DNA of 30,278 nt from VFZS01 sp964353255 (GTDB taxonomy: Bacteria; Acidobacteriota; Terriglobia; Bryobacterales; Bryobacteraceae). This document shows positions 1 through 6,997 of the stretch, piece by piece. Every line of letters starts with the position of its first letter. Positions within the stretch are counted from its first letter, which is position 1. The position numbers and the translations under genes are program-made. The DNA lies in NCBI GenBank assembly GCA_964353255.1, contig CAYGVJ010000065.1, positions 1 to 30,278 of the forward strand, written 5' to 3'. The notes beneath the pieces were generated by a model. That model saw only the letters and a program-made list of their open reading frames with translations. It was not told the DNA's origin and ran no database searches.

Positions 1-458
1 GGCTCGTAGAGGTAGCCGGCGGTGTTGGCGTTGGCGAAGCAGACCGGGCAGGTCAGGTTGCAGCGGTTGGTCAGGTCCACCACGGCCATGCCGGTGTGGC
101 TGGTGTGCATCGAGCACAGCCCGCACTGGTCGGGGCAGCGCGTGGCATTGGGAATCGCCGGGTTGGTGAGGCCGCGGTTGTCCCCGAAGTGCCATTCCTC
201 CATCTTCAGGTACAGGCGCGCGTCGGAGAACACCACGTCGCGGAAAAAGCCGTGCAGCGGGCAGGTCTTCTCCATCATCACGCGGCCGTTTTCCTCGAAG
301 ACGTGCGCCTCGATGATGCGGAGGCAATCCGGGCACAGCGACTGCGTGATCTTGGGCAGACCGCGGTGGACGGGCTCGATCGGAGTGCCGGTTAAAGTCG
401 TCTCCGGCTGCAAGATCTGGAAGCCCTTGACCTTGGCAGGGGCGGCGGCAGTGCTCAA
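1..458 (-). CDS. Radical SAM protein, MJ0619/Tes-like family (5' part only)
   Basis: The first 152 codons are present and the gene runs off the left edge. Translation starts at TTG (458-456), 7 nt after a perfect AAGGAGG at 472-466; no ATG fits. Cysteines occur as C42-x2-C45, C66, then C108-x3-C112-x2-C115, followed by the radical SAM motif C133-NLT-C137-PV-C140 inside VVDLTNRCNLTCPVCFANA. This order of an N-terminal Cys cluster followed by DLTNRCNLxCPVCFANA is typical of the MJ0619-type radical SAM family, which includes archaeal tetraether synthase (Tes) and a methylpterin methyltransferase. Which reaction this protein performs cannot be told from the N-terminus. A lipid-coupling role would fit acidobacterial membrane-spanning lipids, but that is inference. 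It is divergent from the fucosidase gene across a 202-bp intergenic region. Confidence 0.8.
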   Translation of the reverse strand, partial: MSTAAAPAKVKGFQILQPETTLTGTPIEPVHRGLPKITQSLCPDCLRIIEAHVFEENGRVMMEKTCPLHGFFRDVVFSDARLYLKMEEWHFGDNRGLTNPAIPNATRCPDQCGLCSMHTSHTGMAVVDLTNRCNLTCPVCFANANTAGYLYE

Positions 459-660
459 CTGAGGTCCTCCTTGGGGGAACAGAAATCGCCTTGCCAGTAT
501 AGCCGAGGTCTGCCGCTCCGACCACCGCGGGCGGTCAAACGGCGCATTTTGTTGCCTGTACGGGGGATATGCCCGGTTGAACGGGACCGTGCCGGCCTGG
601 TTGACGACGCCTGGGTAGCGGAGGTGATAAAGTCAAGGATTGACAAGGAGGCTCGAAATC

Positions 661-1968
661 ATGCTGAACCCTGCACTTTCCAGACGCGGCTGCCTCGGCC
701 TGATGGCCGGCGGCGCTGCGGCCTTGAGCGCTAACGCGGCCACACAGGCCGGCGAGGCGGACCACGCCCGCCGCATGAAGTGGTGGCACGAGGCCGAGTT
801 CGGCATGTTCATCCACTGGGGGCTTTACAGCCTGCTGGGCCGCCACGAGTGGGTCATGGAGAACGAAGGCATCCCGGTGGCCGAGTACGAGCAACTGGCC
901 GCCAAGTTCGTTCCCAAACCCAACGCCGCCCGCGACTGGGCCCGCCTGGCCCGGCGCGCCGGCCAGAAGTACATGGTCATGACCACCAAGCACCACGAAG
1001 GCTTCTGCCTGTTCGATAGCAAGCTGACGAATTACTGCGCGCCCAAGCGGGCCTGCGGGCGCGACCTGGTTAAGGAGTACGTCGAGGCCGCCCGCGCCGA
1101 AGGCTTGCGCGTCGGCTTCTACCACTCGCTGATGGACTGGCACCACCCCGACGGCGCCCGCTGCGCGCAGGACGAGGCCGCGCGCCGGCGTTTCGTGGAC
1201 TACGTCCACGGCCAGATCCGCGAGCTGCTCACCAACTACGGCAAGATCGACGTCTTGTGGTACGACGTGGCCTGGCCCCTGGACGCGGCCGGCTGGGAAT
1301 CCGAGCGGATGAACGAGATGGTCTTCAAGCACCAGCCGGACATCATCGTGAACAACCGCAACCGGCTTGCCGGGGACTTCTCGACGCCGGAGCAGCGTAT
1401 CCAGGCCGAAAAGACGGGCCGCGCCTGGGAAGCCTGCATGACCATGAACGACAGTTGGGGCTACCACGCCGCTGACGACGACTGGAAGACGCCCAAGACC
1501 GTGGTGCGCAACCTGGTGACCTGCGCCCGCGACGGCGGCAACTACCTGCTCAACATCGGCCCCCGGGGGGACGGCTCGATTCCCGAGGAGTCGGTGCGCA
1601 TCCTTGAGGCGGTGGGCAAGTGGTTGGCGCGTAATGGTCGGGCCATCTACGGGGCGGAGCGCTGCCGGGTGAGCCGCTCCAACTTCTGCAACTTCACGCG
1701 CCTGGGCAACACGCTGTTTGTGCACGTTTATTTCTGGCCCGGCGAGACGGTCGCCGTCGGCGGGCTCCAGACCAAGGTGCTCTCGGCCAGGCTGCTGGCC
1801 GGCGGACAGAAGGTGAACTTCGAGCAGGACCGCTTCCGCGTGCGCTTCATCGGCCTGCCCAAGACGGCCCCCGACAACCCCGTCACGGTGATCGAGGCGG
1901 AGTGCGAGTCCGAACCGGCGCAGAACATGGATTTCGTGCGACGCGAGCGCCCGCGCGAGCGGGTGTGA
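661..1968 (+). CDS. Exported alpha-L-fucosidase, GH29
   Basis: 435 residues. I chose ATG 661 over the upstream in-frame ATG at 640 because AAGGAG (645-650) lies 10 nt before it and the protein then begins with a Tat-like signal (LSRRGCLGLMAGGAAAL, about residues 6-22). GH29 enzymes remove alpha-L-fucose from glycans with a retaining mechanism. The family signature FGMFIHWGLYS is at about 48-58 (His52), and DVLWYD places the expected nucleophile at Asp202. TTKHHEGF and LLNIGPRGDGSI are further GH29 landmarks. The C-terminal part (about 340-420) looks like a small beta domain. The sulfatase gene starts 7 nt downstream, so the two are probably co-transcribed and act together outside the cytoplasm on sulfated fucose-containing material. 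Family assignment is firm; substrate is inferred. Confidence 0.93.
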   Translation: MLNPALSRRGCLGLMAGGAAALSANAATQAGEADHARRMKWWHEAEFGMFIHWGLYSLLGRHEWVMENEGIPVAEYEQLAAKFVPKPNAARDWARLARRAGQKYMVMTTKHHEGFCLFDSKLTNYCAPKRACGRDLVKEYVEAARAEGLRVGFYHSLMDWHHPDGARCAQDEAARRRFVDYVHGQIRELLTNYGKIDVLWYDVAWPLDAAGWESERMNEMVFKHQPDIIVNNRNRLAGDFSTPEQRIQAEKTGRAWEACMTMNDSWGYHAADDDWKTPKTVVRNLVTCARDGGNYLLNIGPRGDGSIPEESVRILEAVGKWLARNGRAIYGAERCRVSRSNFCNFTRLGNTLFVHVYFWPGETVAVGGLQTKVLSARLLAGGQKVNFEQDRFRVRFIGLPKTAPDNPVTVIEAECESEPAQNMDFVRRERPRERV

Positions 1969-1975
1969 GAGGGCC

Positions 1976-3709
1976 GTGACCCGCCGGAGCTTTCTCAGAA
2001 CCGCGGGCGGCGGCGCCGGAGCCGCCGCGGCACAAGAGCGCGGCCGTCCGCCTAACATTATCCTCATCCTCACCGACGATCAGGGCTGGTTCGACGTGGG
2101 CGTCCACGGCAACCCGCACATCCGGACGCCGGTGCTGGACCGGATCGCCTCGGAGGGCGTCCGTTTCGACCACTTCTACGCTTCGCCGGTGTGTACGCCT
2201 ACGCGCGCCTCGCTGATGACCGGGCGCCATTACCAGCGCACCGGCGCCATCGACACCTACATGGGACGCGACACTCTGCGGGCCGACGAGGTCACCCTGG
2301 GCCAGGTTTTCCAGAAGCGGGGCTACCGCACCGCGCTGATAGGCAAGTGGCATCTCGGCCGTTACATGAAGTACCACCCCAACCGGCGCGGCTTCGACGA
2401 GTTCTTCGGCTTCTGGCAATACGGTTTCATCAATCGCTATGACGATTCCGACGAGCTGTTTCACAACAAGCAGCCGGTCACCACCACCGGTTACATCACC
2501 GACGTGCTGACCGATCAAGCCATCTCATTTGTCGAGCGCAGCCGCCGGGATCCCTTCTTCCTCTACCTGGCCTACAACGCGCCCCACTCTCCCTACCTGG
2601 TTCCGGACAGCTTCATCGAGCCGTATTTGAAGAAGGGACTACCGCTCGCCGAGGCGCGCATCTACGGCATGATCACCTGCGTGGATGGCAATGTGGGGCG
2701 GTTGCTCGAGGCGCTTGGCCGCTTGGCGCTGAACGAGAACACGGTGGTCATCTTCATGACCGACAACGGCGGGGTGAGCCGTTACTTCAAGGCGGGCCTG
2801 CGGGGCAACAAGGCCTCGGTGTGGGAGGGTGGCGTGCGCGTGCCCTTCTTCGTGCGCTGGCCAGGGAGTTTTCCCGCGGGCGCGGTTGTGGAGGCGATGG
2901 CGCAACACATCGATGTGCTGCCTACGCTGTGTGAGCTGGCGGGCGTGCCGCTGCCTGAAGGCCGGCAGATCGACGGCCGCAGCCTGCTCCGCCTGATCCG
3001 CGAGGGCAGAGGCGAGAGCCCGCATGAGTTCCTCTTCCACCAGTGGAACCGTGTGCGGCCCGTGCTGACCTCAGTCCCGGGCGATCGACAACTGGCTGCG
3101 AACTGGGCCGTGCGCGACCGGCGCGGCTTTAAGCTGGTTTCAAGCGGCGAGCTGTTCGAGCTCACCGAGGACCCGGGCGAATCGCGCAACGTCGCCAGCG
3201 GGCATCCCGAGGTGGTTGGCAGGCTGCGCTGGGAGTTCGAGAAGTTCTTCACCGGCGTTACCGCCAGTCAGGACTATCGGCGCGTCCCTATCCAGGCCGG
3301 CCGCGAGGACGAGAACCCCGTCGAGATCGATCTGACCTGGGGTGATGCGGTAGGGCGCAAGGTCCGCCCCACCCCCCGTCACTACAATCGCGACACCATC
3401 GACGACTGGAGCGAGGTGGGCGACTCAGTGCGCTGGCGCATCGAGGTGGTCCGAGGCGGCCGCTACCAGGTGACGCTCGAGTACGGGTGCCGCCCCGAGG
3501 ATGCCGGCTCGCGGCTCGGCATCTGGGTCGGCGGTTCCCAGATCGAGCACCGCGTCGAGGCCACGGCCGGGCGGGATGTCTTCCGCCCGCTGGCGGTTGG
3601 CGTCCTGAAGCTGGCGCCGGGGGAGGCCACGCTGGAGATGAAACCGGTCGCAATCGTGGGCCGCGAAGTCATGGCCCTACACAAGATCTGGCTGAAGAGA
3701 GTCGAGTGA
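1976..3709 (+). CDS. Exported arylsulfatase-type sulfatase
   Basis: 577 residues, starting at GTG 1976, 7 nt after the fucosidase stop. A short Tat-type leader (TRRSFLRTAGGGAGAAAA) precedes NIILILTDDQGW, the metal-binding start of the alkaline-phosphatase-like fold. The active-site motif C73-TPTR with following SLMTGR is the Cys-type site converted to formylglycine. GKWHLG (about 122-127) and FMTDNGG (about 259-265) are further conserved sulfatase segments. About 110 C-terminal residues after the sulfatase domain (from about 460) form an extra beta-rich region (GGRYQVTLEYGC) resembling a carbohydrate-binding-like domain. It likely removes sulfate esters from polysaccharides, in tandem with the adjoining fucosidase. 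A maturase (FGE or anSME) would be needed and is not in the window. Confidence 0.93.
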   Translation: MTRRSFLRTAGGGAGAAAAQERGRPPNIILILTDDQGWFDVGVHGNPHIRTPVLDRIASEGVRFDHFYASPVCTPTRASLMTGRHYQRTGAIDTYMGRDTLRADEVTLGQVFQKRGYRTALIGKWHLGRYMKYHPNRRGFDEFFGFWQYGFINRYDDSDELFHNKQPVTTTGYITDVLTDQAISFVERSRRDPFFLYLAYNAPHSPYLVPDSFIEPYLKKGLPLAEARIYGMITCVDGNVGRLLEALGRLALNENTVVIFMTDNGGVSRYFKAGLRGNKASVWEGGVRVPFFVRWPGSFPAGAVVEAMAQHIDVLPTLCELAGVPLPEGRQIDGRSLLRLIREGRGESPHEFLFHQWNRVRPVLTSVPGDRQLAANWAVRDRRGFKLVSSGELFELTEDPGESRNVASGHPEVVGRLRWEFEKFFTGVTASQDYRRVPIQAGREDENPVEIDLTWGDAVGRKVRPTPRHYNRDTIDDWSEVGDSVRWRIEVVRGGRYQVTLEYGCRPEDAGSRLGIWVGGSQIEHRVEATAGRDVFRPLAVGVLKLAPGEATLEMKPVAIVGREVMALHKIWLKRVE

Positions 3710-3740
3710 CAAACAACTAGTCAGAAGAAAGGGGGGGCCT

Positions 3741-4322
3741 ATGGCTGCGAAAAAAATCCTGATGCTGGTCGGCGACTATGTCGAGGACTACGAGGTCATG
3801 GTGCCGTTCCAGGCGTTACAGATGGCCGGGCACACGGTGCACGCGGTCTGCCCGAACAAGAGGGCCGGCGAGGTGGTCCGCACGGCCATCCATGATTTCG
3901 AAGGGGACCAGACGTACAGCGAGAAGCGCGGGCACAACTTCGCGCTGAACGCGGCCTTCGATGAGGTCAGGGTTGAGCAGTACGACGCCCTGGTGATTCC
4001 GGGAGGCCGGGCTCCGGAGTACATCCGGCTGAATCCCCGGGTGATCGAAGTGGTGCGCCACTTCGCCGGCGCCGGCAAGCCGATCGCCGCGATTTGCCAC
4101 GGCGCCCAGGTGCTCGCCGCGGCGGGCGTCCTACAGGGCAGGACTTGTAGCTGCTACCCGGCGGTCTCGCCGGACGTGGCGCGCGCGGGCGGAACGTACG
4201 TGGACCTGCCCATGGACCAGGCGCATGTGGATGCCAACCTGGTCACGGCGCCCGCTTGGCCGGCCCATCCTGCCTGGCTCGCCAAGTTTCTGGCAGTGTT
4301 GGGCACCAAGATCGAACCGTAA
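3741..4322 (+). CDS. DJ-1/PfpI family protein (glyoxalase/deglycase or peptidase-like)
   Basis: 193 residues. A strong G-rich ribosome binding site (AAAGGGGGGG) precedes ATG 3741, 31 nt after the sulfatase stop. The protein is a single class I glutamine-amidotransferase-like domain. The nucleophile elbow AICHGAQVL puts the reactive cysteine at Cys119 with His120 beside it, and YVEDYEV near the N-terminus supplies the acidic residue that usually contacts that Cys. DALVIPGGRAPEYI is the second family hallmark. Members are variously described as PfpI peptidases, protein/nucleotide deglycases or glyoxalases, so the exact reaction is undecided. It may be read through from the fucosidase-sulfatase unit or have its own promoter. 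Confidence 0.88.
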   Translation: MAAKKILMLVGDYVEDYEVMVPFQALQMAGHTVHAVCPNKRAGEVVRTAIHDFEGDQTYSEKRGHNFALNAAFDEVRVEQYDALVIPGGRAPEYIRLNPRVIEVVRHFAGAGKPIAAICHGAQVLAAAGVLQGRTCSCYPAVSPDVARAGGTYVDLPMDQAHVDANLVTAPAWPAHPAWLAKFLAVLGTKIEP

Positions 4323-4379
4323 TTCCGAGCCGCGACCGTCAGGGAGCGGACCCAAGAGAGGGCTCGCGAGCCAGCCCAC
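4323..4379. repeat. REP-like GC-rich repeat between convergent genes
   Basis: The 57 bp between the convergent stops hold CCGAGCCGCGACCGTCAGGG (from 4325) and end in the perfect 12-bp palindrome GGCTCGCGAGCC (4361-4372). GAGCC at 4327-4331 can also pair with GGCTC at 4361-4365. I recall sequences of the first type as highly dispersed in acidobacterial genomes, where they give peptides such as PRPSGSG or PDGRGSE in spurious reading frames. Only one copy is visible here, so the repeat nature rests on recall. Its place between two stop codons also suits a bidirectional terminator. Confidence 0.45.
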
Positions 4380-4655
4380 TCAGCCCGCGCGCCGCCTGCG
4401 TGCGCCGCGAAAGAACGGCCCGCCGAGGCCCCACAGGACCAGGAATACGATCACGAACATCTCCGCCAGGTCGAGGGATTTGCTGGTCCCCGCGGGCGGC
4501 AGAGGCATGGATCCTCGGGGGATCAGCATCAGCGCGATGGCCGCCGCCAGGCTGAGCAGGTGCAGGTACCACGCTTTGGCGCGGCAGAAGTATAGCAGCG
4601 CCAGTACCAGGATGAAAGCGCAAGCAAAGATCAGAGCCGGCCAGGTCAGACTCAT
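4380..4655 (-). CDS. Small two-TM membrane protein
   Basis: 91 residues. The start is ATG 4655, preceded by AGGAG with a 6-nt spacer; an in-frame TTG two codons upstream is less likely. There are two hydrophobic segments at the N-terminus (about 5-22 and 31-43, with a short polar turn) and a third near 65-80, ending in a basic tail (RGARRRRAG). I do not recognise the family. It is convergent with the DJ-1 gene and divergent from the sugar isomerase gene, so it is a single-gene transcript. Length, a proper RBS and the positive tail support a real gene. Confidence 0.6.
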   Translation of the reverse strand: MSLTWPALIFACAFILVLALLYFCRAKAWYLHLLSLAAAIALMLIPRGSMPLPPAGTSKSLDLAEMFVIVFLVLWGLGGPFFRGARRRRAG

Positions 4656-4718
4656 TCTCAACTCCTGTCAGTGGAACTCCTCATGATATACCAGGCTGCC
4701 GGCGCGTCGCAGTCCGGG

Positions 4719-4724
4719 TACAAT
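4719..4724 (+). promoter_or_regulatory. -10-like hexamer TACAAT, probable leaderless start
   Basis: TACAAT ends 9 nt before ATG 4734 and no Shine-Dalgarno lies between. Transcription would begin within a few nucleotides of the start codon. No clear -35 is visible. Confidence 0.45.
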
Positions 4725-4733
4725 ATCAGAATC

Positions 4734-5597
4734 ATGAAAACGAAACTGCGAACTGCCGCGATCACCGACGAGTTCTCGCCGGTGGACCTGGAAGCCGCCG
4801 CCCAGGCTATGGCCGAAATCGGGATGGCCGGCGCTGAGTTGCGCGTGGTGTTCGGCAAGAACATCCTGGACCTGACGGACGGGGAAGTGGACCGCGCCCG
4901 GCAGGTGCTGAACGCCCGGGGGCTGGAAATCATCGCGTTGTCCTCTCCGATCCTGAAGTGCGTCCTGCCGGACGCCCCGCCTGTCGATACCCGCTTCCAG
5001 CAGGACGTCTTCGCGTCCAAGCACACCTTCGAGGACCAACCGCGCCTGGCCCGGCGGGCCTTCGAGATCGCTCACCTGAGCGGCGCCCGGATCATCCGCG
5101 TCTTCTCCTACTGGCGCAGCGTCGAGCCGGAGGAATGCTTCGACCGGATCGTGGGGGCTCTCTCTGAACTGGCTCGCAGCGCGGCCCAGGAGGACCTCAT
5201 CATCGGCCTGGAGAACGAGCACGCCTGCAACATCTCGACCGGCGCCGACGCCGGGCGCCTGCTGGCCGCGGTGGATCATCCGAACCTCGGGCTGGTCTGG
5301 GATCCGGCCAATGCCTACGCCGCCGGCGAGGTCCCCTTCCCGGACGGCTACCGCCAGATTCCGCCAGCGCGCATCGCGCACGTGCATGCCAAGGACTGCC
5401 GCGTCGAGGGCCACACGCCCATCTGGGGTCCGCTCGGCACTCGCGACGTGGACTGGAAGGGGCAGATCGCCGCTCTGCTGGCCGACGGCTACCGCGGCTG
5501 GATCAGCCTGGAGACGCACTGGCCCGGGCCGAACAACAACAAGTTTCAGGCCAGCGTCATCTGCGGTTGGAACCTGCAAGGGCTGCTGGCGGGCTAG
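4734..5597 (+). CDS. Sugar phosphate isomerase/epimerase (xylose isomerase-like TIM barrel)
   Basis: 287 residues. ATG 4734 is preferred over GTG 4671 because family homology begins at KLRTAAITDEFS and a -10-like TACAAT lies just upstream. The AP-endonuclease-2/xylose-isomerase-like barrel shows its usual metal-ligand segments: IGLENEH (Glu of strand 5), LVWDPANAY (Asp), HVHAKDC (His/Asp) and ISLETHW near the C-terminus. Such enzymes isomerise or epimerise sugars, keto sugars or inositol derivatives in the cytoplasm, and the substrate cannot be read from the sequence. The 37-bp inverted repeat at 5596 starts inside this gene's TAG stop codon, which suggests insertion exactly at the gene end. 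Confidence 0.85.
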   Translation: MKTKLRTAAITDEFSPVDLEAAAQAMAEIGMAGAELRVVFGKNILDLTDGEVDRARQVLNARGLEIIALSSPILKCVLPDAPPVDTRFQQDVFASKHTFEDQPRLARRAFEIAHLSGARIIRVFSYWRSVEPEECFDRIVGALSELARSAAQEDLIIGLENEHACNISTGADAGRLLAAVDHPNLGLVWDPANAYAAGEVPFPDGYRQIPPARIAHVHAKDCRVEGHTPIWGPLGTRDVDWKGQIAALLADGYRGWISLETHWPGPNNNKFQASVICGWNLQGLLAG

Positions 5598-5709
5598 CCG
5601 GCTGCGGAAAAAGGGGACTGGCTACCCTGTCCCGGCCTCTATGCAGTTGACTGCTCGTTGATCGAGCACTGTGGACAGGGCTGCCTGTACCCTTTTTCAG
5701 CAGCCGGCT
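5596..5709. repeat. Palindromic element with 37-bp imperfect arms (REP/MITE-like)
   Basis: The arms 5596-5632 and 5673-5709 are both 37 nt and inverted, with only a few mismatches in the middle. Both contain AGCCGGCTGC at the outer end, then GAAAAAGGG, then CCCTGTCC at the inner end. The 40-nt centre contains a 5-bp hairpin, GCTCG/CGAGC (5653-5667). Arms rich in AAAAAGGGGAC resemble repeats that accompany REP-associated (RAYT) transposases. No transposase is present, so it would be a non-autonomous copy. A very strong terminator is the alternative. Confidence 0.7.
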
Positions 5710-5806
5710 GGACTACCGCGCTTCCAGAAGCACCTTGCGATGGAGAGTCTCCGCCCGGGCAGGAGCCGGGCGGTCTGCGCAGAACCACGGGTGCTCGACT
5801 GGACTT

Positions 5807-6055
5807 ATGTCGAGGGAGGAACTCCTCGCTCGGGTGCTGCAGCTTCCCCGGACGGAACGTGCCCGTCTTGCCGAGGACGTGCTGTCGAGTCTGGAGGAGC
5901 CCGACGAGCAGGTCGCGGCCGCGTGGGCGCGTGAGCTGGAGCGGCGCTCGCACGAGATCGCCGAAGGCCGGGTTCAGTCTGTGGATTGGGACACTGCGCG
6001 AGTGCAGATTCTGAAGGAAATCGAGCAGCGGCGTGCGGGTTGTCCTTCATCCTGA
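5807..6055 (+). CDS. Antitoxin-type addiction module component (toxin lost)
   Basis: 82 residues. I start it at ATG 5807 because the upstream extension to 5735 has no homology. The sequence MSREELLARVLQLP, then AEDVLSSLEEP and AAAWARELERRSHEIAEG with a final VDWDTAR segment, matches the short 'putative addiction module component' antitoxin family (unstable antitoxin, TIGR02574-like). These partner RelE/ParE-type toxins encoded directly downstream. Here only about nine codons of such a toxin survive, so this antitoxin is an orphan. An upstream palindromic element and the non-coding stretch downstream mark the locus as rearranged. Confidence 0.72.
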   Translation: MSREELLARVLQLPRTERARLAEDVLSSLEEPDEQVAAAWARELERRSHEIAEGRVQSVDWDTARVQILKEIEQRRAGCPSS

Positions 6056-6066
6056 CGCCCGCGCGG
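6040..6066 (+). pseudogene. 5' stub of a RelE/ParE-type toxin gene
   Basis: Overlapping the antitoxin's 3' end in another frame, TTG 6040 opens LSFILTPAR, the usual first residues of ParE/RelE toxins (xFxLTPxA). Resemblance stops at once; the frame then reads NYGPQPGLAP with no toxin character. The overlap geometry is that of a normal antitoxin-toxin operon, so the rest of the toxin gene has been deleted or scrambled. Confidence 0.5.
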
Positions 6067-6372
6067 AACTACGGGCCGCAGCCGGGGCTGGCGCCCATAC
6101 GCGCTAACTTGGAGGCAGGTGTTGGGCATGGGCCGTGGCGCGCGCACTCTGGCGCGCCGCCTCGGCACTTCCGCTTGCGGATCCGTTGCCGGACGTGCCG
6201 AGGCTGTTTTTCGCCCGTTTCGCCATGCATCGACATGAGTGTCGATGCGGCAGACTGAGAGTCCGCGCCACGTCGTGTTCGCGCGCGGGGCTTAAGTCAG
6301 CGCCTACGGGGCTGGCGCCGCACCTCCACGCGGCCCTCTACGACGTGCGCAGCAAGCATGGGCCAGTCCCAG
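6067..6372. other. Non-coding stretch after the toxin stub
   Basis: No reading frame here looks like a protein on either strand. It contains a perfect 9-bp hairpin GCATCGACA / TGTCGATGC with a TGAG loop (6227-6248) without a T-run, and a GGCGCGC/GCGCGCC inverted repeat near 6134-6160. I read it as decayed accessory DNA ahead of the next gene's promoter. Confidence 0.5.
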
Positions 6373-6378
6373 TATAAT
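6373..6378 (+). promoter_or_regulatory. -10 hexamer TATAAT
   Basis: A consensus TATAAT stands 19 nt before ATG 6398. The resulting short leader still contains GAGGA (6386-6390), 7 nt from the ATG, so this is a conventional promoter and leader. Confidence 0.55.
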
Positions 6379-6397
6379 CACGGTTGAGGATTTCCCC

Positions 6398-6997
6398 ATG
6401 GCCACCAATCGTCGAGACCTGCTGCTGAAGGTGTTTCCCTCCTGCGCTTTGATGTGCGCGGGTTGCGCCGGGGTTTCCGCGGCCCAGAAGAGCGCCCAGG
6501 CTGCCTCCGCCAAGCACAAGTTCTCGGAGAAGTCCGAGATGACCTACGAGGAGATTTACGAGCTTGCCTACGGCGGGCTGATTCCTGCCTTGAAGAACCT
6601 GGCGGAAGAGCTCGGGAAAGACAAGTTCGATGAGCTGCTCAAGCGGGCGGCGTCCAAGGCCGCGGCGCAGGGAACGAAACAGCGCGCCGCGAAACTCCCG
6701 AAGGCGGATCTAGCCGCCTTCGCGGCTCCCCTGAAGTCCCAGAGCCCCTTCTGGCAACACGTCTTGACGCTCGCGTTCGTCGAAGACACACCGCAGGCCG
6801 TCGAGGTCAAGGTGACGGAGTGCCTCTGGGCGAAGACATTCCGGGCGGCCGGGGCCGGGGACATCGGCTACGCCCTCGTCTGCCACCCCGACTTTGCCGC
6901 GGCGCCGGCCTTCAATCCCAAGATGAAGATGACGCGCACCAAGACCCTCATGCAAGGGCACGACTGCTGCAACCACCGCTGGGTCATGGAGACATGA
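6398..6997 (+). CDS. L-2-amino-thiazoline-4-carboxylate hydrolase-like protein, exported
   Basis: 199 residues. The N-terminus NRRDLLLKVFPSCALMCAGCAG is a Tat-like leader with a Cys near the cleavage region, so it may be a lipoprotein. The helical middle is followed by VTECLWAKTF and a closing MQGHDCCNHRW (residues 185-195) with paired Cys190/Cys191 and His193. This matches the ATC hydrolase family (PF14196-like), named for an enzyme that opens the thiazoline ring to give cysteine, although most members have unknown substrates. Its TGA overlaps the ATG of threonine synthase (ATGA at 6994-6997), so the two genes are translationally coupled. Confidence 0.72.
   Translation: MATNRRDLLLKVFPSCALMCAGCAGVSAAQKSAQAASAKHKFSEKSEMTYEEIYELAYGGLIPALKNLAEELGKDKFDELLKRAASKAAAQGTKQRAAKLPKADLAAFAAPLKSQSPFWQHVLTLAFVEDTPQAVEVKVTECLWAKTFRAAGAGDIGYALVCHPDFAAAPAFNPKMKMTRTKTLMQGHDCCNHRWVMET

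Noticed and set aside
535..2073. 512-residue minus-strand frame opposite the fucosidase
   Set aside because: Antisense shadow of a gene with clear GH29 motifs.
6820..6993. Upstream extension of threonine synthase
   Set aside because: It would translate the end of the previous gene in a wrong frame. Homology begins at ATG 6994.
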